Source of the DNA: Chryseobacterium arachidis
Lineage (GTDB): Bacteria > Bacteroidota > Bacteroidia > Flavobacteriales > Weeksellaceae
Assembly: GCF_900129245.1 (NCBI RefSeq)
Contig: NZ_FQUT01000009.1
Coordinates: 121,219-185,218 of the forward strand
Direction: 5' to 3'
Length of the DNA stretch: 64,000 bases
Part shown: piece after piece, positions 40,166-48,584 of the stretch
Layout of the letters: the number at the start of each line of letters is the position of its first letter
Numbering within the stretch: position 1 is the stretch's first letter
Notes under the pieces: model-generated
Databases searched by the model: none
The model's input: only the letters and a program-made list of their open reading frames with translations
Told to the model about the DNA's origin: nothing
Translations under genes and position numbers: made by a program

Positions 40166-40347
40166 AAAAATTGATATGGATATGATTAGATATGTGTTTT
40201 TCTGCTGTATTAATTGATTTTTGTTAGTGCAAATTTATATTTATTTAGAATTAATAAAAATAATAAACCAATGATATTTGTCAGTTTCATCAAAAAATTG
40301 ACAAGTTAGGATTTTATAATCGTCGATTTACCGAGAAAAAGTGAAAA

Positions 40348-40854
40348 TTAGATTCGAACTCTGGTGAGTTGATCCAATTTCTTCAGAAGTGTCGGAATTC
40401 TGAAATTGCCATGCATTTGTTCCACTTTCGGCTTTATTTTGTCAACATCAGCACCTTTTGCAGTAAGGAAAAGTGGGGTTTTACTTTCACCGCGATACAC
40501 TGTTCTTCTTTGGGAATCAGGACTGCTGAATCCGTTTTTTGCAATTCCAATAACCGGAAATTTCTGACCGAGTTTTTCATAAAGATAGCCTCCCAAACCT
40601 ATTTTTCCGGTATCATCTAATGTCACGTAGCCGTCAACGATAATGATATCTTCTGATTGAAGGGTAATCTTATTTAAAAGACTTATAATACAAGGCAATT
40701 CCCTCTTATAAAAAGCACCGCTTTCGTAGTCCGAGGTAACCTCGGTTTTTTCGGTGAAAATTTCCGTTTCATTTTCGGAAGCCCAGTCCTCAAAAGCAAT
40801 ACAGACGGTATTGGCATAATCGTCAAAATAAAAGGTATCGAAAGCGTAAATCAT
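40348..40854 (-). CDS. Endonuclease V-like protein
   Basis: A 168-residue RNase H-fold protein. 'YAFDTFYFDD' (D6) matches the first catalytic Asp of endonuclease V, 'AFYKRELP' (E52) the 'FRE(I/L)P' Glu, and 'IIIVDGYVTL' (D74) the second Asp; 'KIGLGGYL' and 'GIAKNGF' also fit. Endonuclease V nicks DNA or RNA next to deoxyinosine/inosine. The protein is shorter than E. coli Nfi (about 223) and the N-terminus lacks the lead-in helix, so activity is uncertain. I judge it a divergent member. Confidence 0.7.
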   Translation of the reverse strand: MIYAFDTFYFDDYANTVCIAFEDWASENETEIFTEKTEVTSDYESGAFYKRELPCIISLLNKITLQSEDIIIVDGYVTLDDTGKIGLGGYLYEKLGQKFPVIGIAKNGFSSPDSQRRTVYRGESKTPLFLTAKGADVDKIKPKVEQMHGNFRIPTLLKKLDQLTRVRI

Positions 40855-41106
40855 TGTTGATTTTAGTTGTTGATTGATGGTTTATATTAAAAAACTGTTT
40901 AAAATTTTTATTAATCCAAAAAGGAACAAAAGATTTAGATAATGTATTTAAAAGTTTATCATTAAACAGCAGAAAAGAGCACATAAATTTTTAAAATCTT
41001 TGATTTTTTCTAAGAACTTTTATTATATGATAATAGCTCTGCAAATATATTTTGTGTTTTTTTATTGGTTAAATTTAAAATTAGTTTAAACAAACTTTAA
41101 CCTATA

Positions 41107-41475
41107 TTATTTTTTGAAGAATTCGCCGAAATGCCACAAAATGCCGCAAGGATCGTGTACAAAGCATTCTTTCCCCCAATCCATTGTTCTTACCGGTGTC
41201 AGCCGTACATTTTTATATTTTTCCATAAGGTTTAAACTCAGAAGCTCCTGAAAAAAATCATCCGTATTTTCAACTTCAATAAAAATCATCGTATTGTCGA
41301 TCCAGTCTTTTACATAAGCATCCTGAAGGTAAAAACCTGCTTCATCCCATCTGAATAACGATAATTTCGGATCCAGAACAGTTTCTTCAAAGCCAAGATC
41401 ACGATAAAAATTTCGGCTGATCTCAAAATTCTCCGAACCGATAAAAGGTCGGATTGATTTTACTTTATGTTTCAT
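41107..41475 (-). CDS. VOC/glyoxalase-like protein
   Basis: A 122-residue VOC-fold protein with 'KSIRPFIGSENFEISRNFYRDLGFEE' at the N-terminus and 'ECFVHDPCGILWHFGEF' at the C-terminus, the positions usually holding metal ligands (the His and Glu). Function cannot be specified. An exact -7 box TACATTTG on the minus strand (41498-41491) lies 16 bp upstream, so it is transcribed separately from the structured element behind it. Confidence 0.8.
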   Translation of the reverse strand: MKHKVKSIRPFIGSENFEISRNFYRDLGFEETVLDPKLSLFRWDEAGFYLQDAYVKDWIDNTMIFIEVENTDDFFQELLSLNLMEKYKNVRLTPVRTMDWGKECFVHDPCGILWHFGEFFKK

Positions 41476-41490
41476 AGAGTTTTATTTTTC

Positions 41491-41498
41491 CAAATGTA
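41491..41498 (-). promoter_or_regulatory. -7 element of the VOC gene
   Basis: TACATTTG on the minus strand, exact TAnnTTTG match, 16 bp before the start. Confidence 0.5.
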
Positions 41499-41527
41499 AT
41501 AAGTCATTTCAAATTTTATTTTCCCTT

Positions 41528-41672
41528 TTCGTGAGTTCAGGTTTCCTGCCAGCCCGATTTTCGGTAAAAGATTTCGGCTCTGGTTTTGGGAGAAGTCCCA
41601 AAACATACCGTTTCATGAGTCTGCTCAACACTGTCTGTACTTAAGAAATATCCTTTACCTGAACTTCACGAA
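41528..41672. ncRNA. Candidate structured RNA, 145 nt
   Basis: The ends pair in a 15-bp closing stem: TTCGTGAGTTCAGGT (41528-41542) with ACCTGAACTTCACGAA (41657-41672), one bulged base. Inside are a perfect 9-bp hairpin (41583-41591 with 41596-41604, GAAG loop on the plus strand), TGAG-TCTG-CTCA (41616-41627), and CCAG...CTGG with AGCC(C)GA/TCGGCT (41549-41583). Strand is not decided. It lacks conserved features of SRP RNA, tmRNA or RNase P; a 6S-like RNA or the Flavo-1 motif are possible but unproven. Confidence 0.6.
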
Positions 41673-41695
41673 TAATTATTTTCAAGGTATTAAAA

Positions 41696-41738
41696 AAAGA
41701 AAAAAGGCAATCCTGCATTTCTGCAATCCTGCCTTTTA
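41696..41738 (-). terminator. Terminator of the M28 peptidase gene
   Basis: Stem AAAAGGCA/TGCCTTTT (41702-41709 with 41730-41737) with an inner GCA/TGC, T-run on the minus strand. Confidence 0.7.
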
Positions 41739-41756
41739 CTAACAATTCGCTGCAAA

Positions 41757-42803
41757 TTATTTTTTATCTACAACTATTCTTTCTGTTCTGTTGGCAAGAT
41801 CCCAGGCTGTCGCAAAGACAAGCTGTGTTCTTTTTGTCAGTAACGGATAATCGATCTTTTCTACATCGTCCGTAGGCTTATGATAATCTTCGTGAATCCC
41901 GTCGAAGAAAAATGCAACAGGCACATTATTTTTAGCAAAATTATAATGATCTGATCTGTAATACAATCTTTGCGGATCGCTAGGATCATCATATTTATAG
42001 TTTAATTCCAGATTATTGGTATTCTTATTAGCTGCTTCATTGATTACTTTCAACTGAGAACTTAACATTTCAGAACCAATAACATACACATACTGTTTCC
42101 CCCTGTTTTCAGGATCGTCGCGCCCGATCATATCAATATTAAGGTCTACGACAGTATTCGCCAATGGGAAAACAGGATTGTTTGTGTAAAATTCTGAACC
42201 AAACAAACCATGCTCCTCACCTGTTACGTGAAGGAAAAGAATTGATCTTTTTGGACCCTTTCCGGCTTTCTTCGCACTTTGAAAAGCTTTTGCAATTTCC
42301 ATAACGGCAACTGTTCCACTGCCATCATCATCAGCACCATTATAAACCACTCCGTTTCTGGTTCCTACGTGATCGTAATGCCCCGAAATCACAACAATTT
42401 CTTCTGGTTTTTCCGAACCTTCGATGAAAGCTAAAATGTTTTCCGAATCGGGAAGATTTTCGCCACCTCTTAGCTTCATAAAAGCAGAAGGTACCGTCTG
42501 ATAATAAGATCCTAATGCTTTTGGGAAGCCTATCCCCAAGCTTTTATAATAATTGACCATGTATTCTCCTGCCTTTTTCTGCCCAGGGCTTCCGGTATCT
42601 CTTCCTTCCATTTCGTCGGAAGCAATTACGTATAAGTTTTTCTTTAGATCTTCTGTCTTAATTTCCTTATATGCAGCAAGAAAAGCCTTATCACCTTTTA
42701 CCGAAGATGAAGCCGTTGCAGAAGCAGAATCACTCGAAGTTTTTGCTGTTCCACAGCTTACCAGTAACGCCACCGACAACAGCGGAATAAATAGTTTTTT
42801 CAT
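41757..42803 (-). CDS. M28-family peptidase lipoprotein
   Basis: A 348-residue zinc aminopeptidase. Lipobox LVSC (Cys17). The M28 metal motifs are 'VVISGHYDHVGTRNG' (H and D), 'NGADDDGSGTVAVMEIA' (D), 'HVTGEEHGLFGSEF' (EE), and 'DLNIDMIGRDD' (D), with a final His in 'YRSDHYNFAK...'. It cleaves N-terminal residues of peptides outside the cytoplasm, probably at the outer membrane. It stands alone and ends in its own terminator. Confidence 0.93.
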   Translation of the reverse strand: MKKLFIPLLSVALLVSCGTAKTSSDSASATASSSVKGDKAFLAAYKEIKTEDLKKNLYVIASDEMEGRDTGSPGQKKAGEYMVNYYKSLGIGFPKALGSYYQTVPSAFMKLRGGENLPDSENILAFIEGSEKPEEIVVISGHYDHVGTRNGVVYNGADDDGSGTVAVMEIAKAFQSAKKAGKGPKRSILFLHVTGEEHGLFGSEFYTNNPVFPLANTVVDLNIDMIGRDDPENRGKQYVYVIGSEMLSSQLKVINEAANKNTNNLELNYKYDDPSDPQRLYYRSDHYNFAKNNVPVAFFFDGIHEDYHKPTDDVEKIDYPLLTKRTQLVFATAWDLANRTERIVVDKK

Positions 42804-42866
42804 TATAAAATAATTTGCTTAAAAATAATAAAATTTATTTAATCTTTAACGAATAAGTAAATTTCT

Positions 42867-42874
42867 TATATTTG
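42867..42874 (+). promoter_or_regulatory. -7 element of the aminotransferase gene
   Basis: TATATTTG, exact TAnnTTTG match, 17 bp before the ATG at 42892. Confidence 0.5.
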
Positions 42875-42891
42875 ATATCAATGCAAAATTT

Positions 42892-44031
42892 ATGGAGAAA
42901 ATTTACGAATTCAATCATTATACTTTTTTTACGGAAATGTCGGAACTGGCTGTCAGAAATCAAAGTTATGACCTTTCTTTAGGACTTCCTGATTTTGAGA
43001 TTGATCCCAAGTTAAGGTATTATTTAAAAGAATCTGCAGACGTTATCACCCATAGCTATGAATCGCTTGCCGGGAGTTCTCTGCTGTTGGATAATATCAT
43101 CAAATTCAATGCTAACAGGAAGAACAGCCTTCATGTAAAAAAGGAAGAAATCAATATTGTTCCATGCTCGACTTTTGCTTTATATACTTCGCTTAAATCT
43201 ATTTTAAATCAAGGAGATGAAGTGATTGTTATTCAACCTTCTTATTACACGTACGCACCGTCTATTGTTTTGAACGGAGGAATTCCTGTTTATTACAATC
43301 TGGATGATGACTTTACGATTAATATGGAAAAGCTTGCATCACATATTTCATCAAAAACAAAGGCAATTATCATCAATTCTCCGCAGAATCCAACGGGAAA
43401 AATTTTACTGAAAGAAGCATGGGATCAGATATATAATTTGATTAAAAACCGTGAAATTTACATTATTTCCGAAGAAATCTACGACATCTACTGTTATGAC
43501 GGGATTGAGCATTACAGTCCGTTTCATCATCCTGAACTGAAAAAAAGGACTTTTTGTATCTTTTCATTCGGTAAAATGTTTCATGCAACAGGCTGGAAAG
43601 TCAGTTATTTACTGGCTTCGGAAGACCTTTTAAAAAAATTCAGATGTTATCAGCAATATATTTCCTTTAGCACCAATTCTCCTGCACAATATGCTGTGGC
43701 AAAATATTTAGAGATTTTCGATCCTGAAGAAAACAGAAACATGATGGAAAGAAAAAGGGATATTTTTAATGAAATGATTCAGTATACCCCGTTGCAGGTA
43801 GAAGAAAAATCGGCGGGGAGCTTTTTTCAGGTTGTTAATTTTAGAAATATTTCAAAAACCATGACGGATGTTGAGTTTTCGAAATGGCTTACGGTAGAAA
43901 AGAAAGTATCCTGTCTGCCTCTGTCTGCGTTCTATAATTCTAAAAAGAATTCTGATTATATCCGTTTCAGTTTTGCCAAAAAGGATGAACTGATCATTCA
44001 GGCTTTGGAGCATTTAAAGAAGAATTTATAA
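42892..44031 (+). CDS. PLP-dependent aminotransferase (methionine aminotransferase-like)
   Basis: A 379-residue fold-type I aminotransferase. Motifs include 'LGLPDFEIDPKL' near residue 30 (GFPDF in most relatives), 'SPQNPTGKI' near residue 165, 'SEEIYDIYCYDG', and the PLP lysine in 'FSFGKMFHATGWKVSYL' near residue 235; the end has 'PLSAFY...YIRFSFAK'. The pattern is that of YbdL/KAT-like enzymes that transaminate methionine or kynurenine. The exact substrate is inferred. It converges on hppA. Confidence 0.82.
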   Translation: MEKIYEFNHYTFFTEMSELAVRNQSYDLSLGLPDFEIDPKLRYYLKESADVITHSYESLAGSSLLLDNIIKFNANRKNSLHVKKEEINIVPCSTFALYTSLKSILNQGDEVIVIQPSYYTYAPSIVLNGGIPVYYNLDDDFTINMEKLASHISSKTKAIIINSPQNPTGKILLKEAWDQIYNLIKNREIYIISEEIYDIYCYDGIEHYSPFHHPELKKRTFCIFSFGKMFHATGWKVSYLLASEDLLKKFRCYQQYISFSTNSPAQYAVAKYLEIFDPEENRNMMERKRDIFNEMIQYTPLQVEEKSAGSFFQVVNFRNISKTMTDVEFSKWLTVEKKVSCLPLSAFYNSKKNSDYIRFSFAKKDELIIQALEHLKKNL

Positions 44032-44034
44032 CAA

Positions 44035-44062
44035 AAAGCCACTGCAAAAATGCAATGGCTTT
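44035..44062. terminator. Bidirectional terminator between the aminotransferase and hppA genes
   Basis: Stem AAAGCCA/TGGCTTT (44035-44041 with 44056-44062) plus inner TGCA/TGCA, between convergent genes. Confidence 0.75.
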
Positions 44063-44087
44063 AGGATCATATCGATTTGATTAATTT

Positions 44088-46823
44088 TTATAAAGAAAGA
44101 ACCCTTACATCAATTCTTCTGTTTTTGGCTTTACATTCATCGGTATCATTGGCTTCACAAACAGGATGTTGGGAACCGTAGCCTTCCGCTTCCACTCTGT
44201 CACCTGCAACTCCCAGCTCCAATAATTTTAATTTTGCAGTCTGAGCTCTCAAATTCGAAAGTTTCTGGTTGCTTTCTTCATTTCCGGTATTGTCTGTATA
44301 ACCTCCAAGTTTTATTTTAACATCAGGATAAGCATTTAAAATTTCAACCAAATTTAACAGTTGAACTTCAGAACCCTGTCGTAAATCACTAGAACCCGTT
44401 TCAAAATAAAGATTTTCAATTGTATACCATGTGTTTGGATCCAATACAGCCTGATCTTTATTTTTTACTGACTGATACATCTGATACAACTGGCTGCCTT
44501 CCCCAATCTTTATTTTCTTTCCGCCTTTCAGCTCAACTTCCTGGATATTTCCGGTATCATACACAAAATCTCCGTTTTCATTTAGATAACCTTTAATTTC
44601 CTGTGGAACGACTGCAATTCCTGTTGATTGTGCATTCGCTTCAGTAGAATGAACTCCTGTAGTTCCTGTTAATGCTTCCAATTTTGCTTTTCTGTTGGCT
44701 TCAATTTTATCTTTATGTAAAACAGCCAATGTCGGCGCAATGACCAAAGAGACAATCGACATTAATTTAATTAAAATATTCATCGAAGGCCCTGAAGTAT
44801 CTTTAAAAGGATCTCCTACCGTATCGCCCGTTACCGAAGCCTTGTGCGGTTCCGAACCTTTATAGTAAGTCTGGCCGTTAATATCTACTCCTTTTTCGAA
44901 TGATTTCTTGGCGTTATCCCAAGCTCCGCCTGCGTTGTTCTGGAACATTCCCATTAAAACACCGCAAACTGTTGCTCCAGCTAAAAATCCACCCAAAACT
45001 TCCGGACCGAAAATAAAACCTATTAATAAAGGAGAAATAATAGCAATGGCTCCCGGAAGCATCATTTTTCTGATGGAAGCATCTGTTGAAATAGCTACAC
45101 ATTTTTCATATTCGGGTTGAGCTTTTCCTTCCAGAATCCCTGGAATTTCCCGGAACTGTCTACGAACTTCCTCCACCATTGCCATTGCTGCCTGTCCAAC
45201 AGCAGTAATTGCCAATGATGAGAAGATAAACGGAATCATTCCTCCGACAAATAATCCTGCTAAGACATCTGCTCTGTAGATATCAATTCCGTCGATTCCT
45301 GCAATTCCCACGAAGGCTGCAAATAATGCTAAAGCCGTTAAAGCCGCAGAAGCGATAGCAAAACCTTTTCCAGTGGCGGCCGTTGTATTTCCGACTGCAT
45401 CCAAAATATCTGTTTTTTCACGAACTTCTTTTGGCAATTCGCTCATTTCGGCAATTCCTCCTGCATTGTCTGCAATAGGCCCGAAAGCATCGATTGCTAA
45501 TTGCATTGCTGTTGTTGCCATCATTCCGGCTGCTGCAATGGCAACTCCGTATAATCCTGCACAAAGGTAAGAACCGTAAATTCCGCCCGCTAAAACGATG
45601 ATCGGAAGTAAAGTCGATTCCATCCCGACTGAAAGTCCGCCGATAATATTCGTTGCGTGACCTGTTGAAGACTGTCTCACAATACTTTTAACAGGTCTTT
45701 TACCCATTGCCGTATAATATTCCGTAATGACACTCATTAAAGTACCTACCACCAATCCTACCATTATTGCCCCGAAAACGCCCATTTTGGAGAATTCCTG
45801 ACCTCTGAGAACCATTTTATCAGGTAAAATATAGGTAACTAAAAAATATGAAACGAGAGCGGTAATCACGATACTGCCCCAATTACCAAGATTCAAGGCA
45901 TTCTGAACACTTGAAGTGGACGAGTCTTCATTATCATTGATTCTGACAAATAAAGTTCCGATAATGGAAAAGATAATTCCTGTTCCAGCAATTAACATCG
46001 GTAAAAGTATCGGTGCAAAACCTCCGAAAGCATCTTCAGAAATGGTTTCTCTTCCTAAAACCATTGTTGCTAAAACTGTCGCCACATAAGAACCGAATAA
46101 ATCTGCCCCCATTCCGGCAACATCTCCCACATTATCTCCGACATTATCCGCAATTGTTGCGGGATTTCGAGGATCGTCTTCCGGAATTCCGGCTTCCACT
46201 TTTCCTACTAAATCGGCTCCTACGTCGGCTGCTTTGGTATAAATTCCACCGCCTACTCTTGCGAAAAGAGCGATGGATTCTGCACCTAAAGAAAATCCGG
46301 TTAAGATTTCAATCGTTTTTTCCATTTCGTGGGAATCAACTGTGGCATCGGGTGCAAAAATTTGTTTGATAATTAAAAATAGAGCCCCTAATCCCAAAAC
46401 TGCCAATCCCGCAACTCCCATTCCCATTACGGAACCTCCCGTAAAGGAAACTTTCAATGCTTTTGATAGTGATGTTTTTGCAGCCTGTGCTGTTCTTACA
46501 TTTGCTTTTGTCGCGATTTTCATCCCGATAAAACCGGCAGTCGCTGAGAATACAGCTCCCACAGCAAATGCAATCCCGATGCTCCAATGCGAGTTGGCAT
46601 TGCTCATTCCCATCACCGCTAAAAGAATTGCTACAATAATTACGAAATACATCAGAACTTTGTACTCGGCCTTTAGAAAAGCCATCGCACCGTCAGCGAT
46701 ATGTCCGCTGATCAATTTCATTTTTTCATTTCCGGCATCCTGCTTATTCACCCAATTGCTCTGAAGAAAAGTATATAACAAAGCAATGACACCAAAAATT
46801 GGTACTAACATAAATAGATCCAT
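44088..46823 (-). CDS. hppA: Membrane-bound pyrophosphatase with C-terminal OmpA domain
   Basis: A 911-residue fusion. Residues 1 to about 760 are an ion-pumping pyrophosphatase, with about 15-16 membrane helices. '[44 protein letters not shown]' near residue 190 is the PPi/Mg site, and '[21 protein letters not shown]' near residue 480 has Ala in the position that marks K+-dependent enzymes, which fits a Na+-pumping type. Residues 800-911 form an OmpA peptidoglycan-binding domain ('[13 protein letters not shown]', '[21 protein letters not shown]', 'NRRIDVRV'). The fusion would anchor the pump to the wall. Soluble pyrophosphatase lies 580 bp upstream. Confidence 0.95.
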   Translation of the reverse strand: MDLFMLVPIFGVIALLYTFLQSNWVNKQDAGNEKMKLISGHIADGAMAFLKAEYKVLMYFVIIVAILLAVMGMSNANSHWSIGIAFAVGAVFSATAGFIGMKIATKANVRTAQAAKTSLSKALKVSFTGGSVMGMGVAGLAVLGLGALFLIIKQIFAPDATVDSHEMEKTIEILTGFSLGAESIALFARVGGGIYTKAADVGADLVGKVEAGIPEDDPRNPATIADNVGDNVGDVAGMGADLFGSYVATVLATMVLGRETISEDAFGGFAPILLPMLIAGTGIIFSIIGTLFVRINDNEDSSTSSVQNALNLGNWGSIVITALVSYFLVTYILPDKMVLRGQEFSKMGVFGAIMVGLVVGTLMSVITEYYTAMGKRPVKSIVRQSSTGHATNIIGGLSVGMESTLLPIIVLAGGIYGSYLCAGLYGVAIAAAGMMATTAMQLAIDAFGPIADNAGGIAEMSELPKEVREKTDILDAVGNTTAATGKGFAIASAALTALALFAAFVGIAGIDGIDIYRADVLAGLFVGGMIPFIFSSLAITAVGQAAMAMVEEVRRQFREIPGILEGKAQPEYEKCVAISTDASIRKMMLPGAIAIISPLLIGFIFGPEVLGGFLAGATVCGVLMGMFQNNAGGAWDNAKKSFEKGVDINGQTYYKGSEPHKASVTGDTVGDPFKDTSGPSMNILIKLMSIVSLVIAPTLAVLHKDKIEANRKAKLEALTGTTGVHSTEANAQSTGIAVVPQEIKGYLNENGDFVYDTGNIQEVELKGGKKIKIGEGSQLYQMYQSVKNKDQAVLDPNTWYTIENLYFETGSSDLRQGSEVQLLNLVEILNAYPDVKIKLGGYTDNTGNEESNQKLSNLRAQTAKLKLLELGVAGDRVEAEGYGSQHPVCEANDTDECKAKNRRIDVRVLSL

Positions 46824-47042
46824 AGTTTAATATTTTTTTGGTAATAGAGACTTAAATATAATGAATAATTCTCAGGATTTTGATGAAAAATATTTATGAG
46901 TATTCAGAAATATGGAGTTAAACGATTAAATGGCCTTGCTTTTTGCGACGAATTTTATGGATTTTCACGAATGACTTTGGAGATTAATTTGGTTTATGCA
47001 CTAAGTTTTGGTGAAAGCAGTTTGAATTGCAGATTTATTTTA

Positions 47043-47070
47043 AAATGGGCTAAAGTCTATTTCTATTGAT
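47043..47070. repeat. Short dispersed repeat AAATGGGCTAAAG...
   Basis: AAATGGGCTAAAGTCTATTT followed by CTATTGAT. I recall near-identical copies ('...GGGCTAAAGCCCATTTCTATTGAT') scattered in flavobacterial intergenic DNA; only one copy is in this window. Confidence 0.4.
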
Positions 47071-47119
47071 AAAAATGATTTTGGCAAGCTTTTTTTCCAA
47101 ATGGTAATTATTGTAAGTA

Positions 47120-47152
47120 AAACCTCATAGGTTTTGAAAACCTATGAGGTTT
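47120..47152. repeat. 33-bp palindrome
   Basis: A perfect 16-bp stem, AAACCTCATAGGTTTT (47120-47135) and its complement (47137-47152), around a single G. It can fold as a long hairpin and is followed by a T/G-rich tail without a proper T-run. No gene ends nearby on the plus strand. Confidence 0.65.
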
Positions 47153-47194
47153 GTGTGTTGATTGAATGACGAAATTTTTAATCGGTCGCCAATT

Positions 47195-47288
47195 CCTAGC
47201 CCTGATTGCAACGGCATCCTTTTGGGTTGCGGGCGGAGCGAAGCGGAGCCCGTAACCCAAAAGATATAGTGGAAAGCAGGAAATAGCT
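47195..47288. repeat. Conserved-flank hairpin element
   Basis: Left flank CCTAGCCCTGATTGCAACGG plus CATCC (47195-47219), a 15-bp stem TTTTGGGTTGCGGGC/GCCCGTAACCCAAAA (47220-47234 with 47248-47262, one G-T pair) capped by GGAGCGAAGCGGA, then a right flank GATATAGTGGAAAGCAGG continuing to 47288. I recall this layout of fixed flanks with a variable stem from many Flavobacteriia genomes. Confidence 0.6.
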
Positions 47289-47343
47289 TCAAGTAAAAAA
47301 ATAAATAGTGATTTTCCGTATCACCAAATAGTTGCTCTTAAAC

Positions 47344-47380
47344 AAAAAAGGATAAACGAAAACCCGTCTATCCTTTAATT
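47344..47380 (-). terminator. Terminator of ppa
   Basis: Stem AAAGGATA/TATCCTTT with inner near-complement, followed on the minus strand by TTTTTTG; just beyond the ppa stop. Confidence 0.75.
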
Positions 47381-47400
47381 CATTTTCAATAAAGAGAATT

Positions 47401-48012
47401 TTATCCTCCGTATTTGTTTGAGTAATCATTTTGAGATGCCTGGATCACTTTTTTTGCGTGTTCAGCACCGTAAACTTCCTGGATTCTGCATTTTGCTGGC
47501 TCGTCCGGTAGGTTCTTATACGTCAGGAAATAGTGCATTAATCGTTTCACTTCAGCTTCAGGCAATTCTGCGATATCTCTGAAATGTCCGAAAGCGTGGT
47601 CACCAATCATTACGGCAACAATCTTATCATCTGCTTCGCCATCATCGATCATTTTGAAACCACCAATTGGAATAGCTTTCATCAAAAGACCCCCTGAGTG
47701 GATATTATGAGAGCTTAAAACACAAATATCCAAAGGATCGTGATCTCCCATTGTAACGTCTGTAGCACCTCTTTCGATTGCTAAATTCATTACTTCCGTA
47801 TCACAATAAGTTCTTGGAACAAAACCATATAATGCAGGGATAATATTTGAAAACTTCTGAGGTCTGTCTACCATTAAAAATCCTGTTTCTTTATCTACTT
47901 CGTATTTAATAGTATCTGAAGGAACGATCTCCACGAAAACATTTACAACATTTGGCGCATCTTCTCCCGCAGAAATCCCGTGCCATGGATGTGCTTTAAA
48001 ATTTGGAATCAT
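47401..48012 (-). CDS. ppa: Inorganic pyrophosphatase
   Basis: A 203-residue family I soluble PPase that hydrolyses PPi and drives biosynthesis in the cytoplasm. Motifs: 'IKYEVDKETGFLMVDRP', 'PALYGFVPRTYCD', the active-site 'GDHDPLDICVLS' (D-x-D-P-x-D) near residue 91, 'DDGEADDKIVAV' and 'HYFLTYKNLP'. Length normal. It is the neighbour of the membrane PPase gene, so the two PPi-consuming routes are adjacent. Confidence 0.95.
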   Translation of the reverse strand: MIPNFKAHPWHGISAGEDAPNVVNVFVEIVPSDTIKYEVDKETGFLMVDRPQKFSNIIPALYGFVPRTYCDTEVMNLAIERGATDVTMGDHDPLDICVLSSHNIHSGGLLMKAIPIGGFKMIDDGEADDKIVAVMIGDHAFGHFRDIAELPEAEVKRLMHYFLTYKNLPDEPAKCRIQEVYGAEHAKKVIQASQNDYSNKYGG

Positions 48013-48033
48013 TATTTAAATTTTTATTTTTAG

Positions 48034-48546
48034 TTAAGCTATTATTAAAATTTCTCTTCGCAAGTCATCAATTGTTTTTGCAATATAGTCTTCACCTTCC
48101 ATATAATTCATGATGAAAATGGTTTTAAACTCATCAAGTGTAATATTGGTATTCATGGCCTCATACGTTTTGTGAAGTAAATCTATAATGGCATTTTTAG
48201 CATCAACAATATTTTCCCAAGAGTTTTTTGTGATGAAAAGCTGCTGTGAAGAATTATAGTCGAACTCCTCGTTAATGGACTTTTCTGTAAGAAAAATAAA
48301 TTCATGAACAGCTAATTCTTTATCGAATCTCTGGATAAGATTGGATGGTTTTATCCTGTCCATGAAAAGCGTCATTCTTTCATAAGACTGTGTTTTGTTT
48401 CCTGAGTTGGATTTTACAGTTAAAAGCTTAATTTCCTGTTCTTTAAGCCTTATATAAGTAAATACAAATTGTCTCAGCAAGACCAAAAAGGGAATTGCAA
48501 TGATGAGTGCAAATGCGTACGGCAAATATTCTGATAAATTTGTCAT
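48034..48546 (-). CDS. Hypothetical membrane-anchored protein
   Basis: A 170-residue protein with one membrane helix near the N-terminus (about residues 8-28, 'YAFALIIAIPFLVLLRQFVF') and a soluble acidic/helical domain to the end. I recognise no family; it is conserved in style with flavobacterial DUF proteins. The ATG at 48546 is chosen; an earlier ATG at 48561 adds five residues. It lies 21 bp upstream of ppa on the same strand, so may share its message. Confidence 0.65.
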   Translation of the reverse strand: MTNLSEYLPYAFALIIAIPFLVLLRQFVFTYIRLKEQEIKLLTVKSNSGNKTQSYERMTLFMDRIKPSNLIQRFDKELAVHEFIFLTEKSINEEFDYNSSQQLFITKNSWENIVDAKNAIIDLLHKTYEAMNTNITLDEFKTIFIMNYMEGEDYIAKTIDDLRREILIIA

Positions 48547-48584
48547 AATTTGAGGTAGCAAAATTACTGATAATTTTATAATTT

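Larger units (their letters stand above)
46824..47400. other. Gene-free region rich in dispersed repeats
   Basis: This 577-bp stretch between hppA and ppa holds no credible gene. Three non-coding elements are seen: AAATGGGCTAAAGTCTAT-like repeat (47043-47070), a 33-bp palindrome (47120-47152), and the conserved-flank hairpin element (47195-47288). The first 200 bp contain only AT-rich sequence that I cannot explain. Confidence 0.6.

Noticed and set aside
41528..41672. SRP RNA, tmRNA or RNase P RNA
   Set aside because: The SRP GGAAG-type apical loop, the tmRNA tag and RNase P core sequences are not seen on either strand.
46273..46764. 163-residue open frame opposite hppA
   Set aside because: It lies antisense to a strongly conserved membrane pyrophosphatase; its composition is a mirror of that gene and it has no promoter or family motif.
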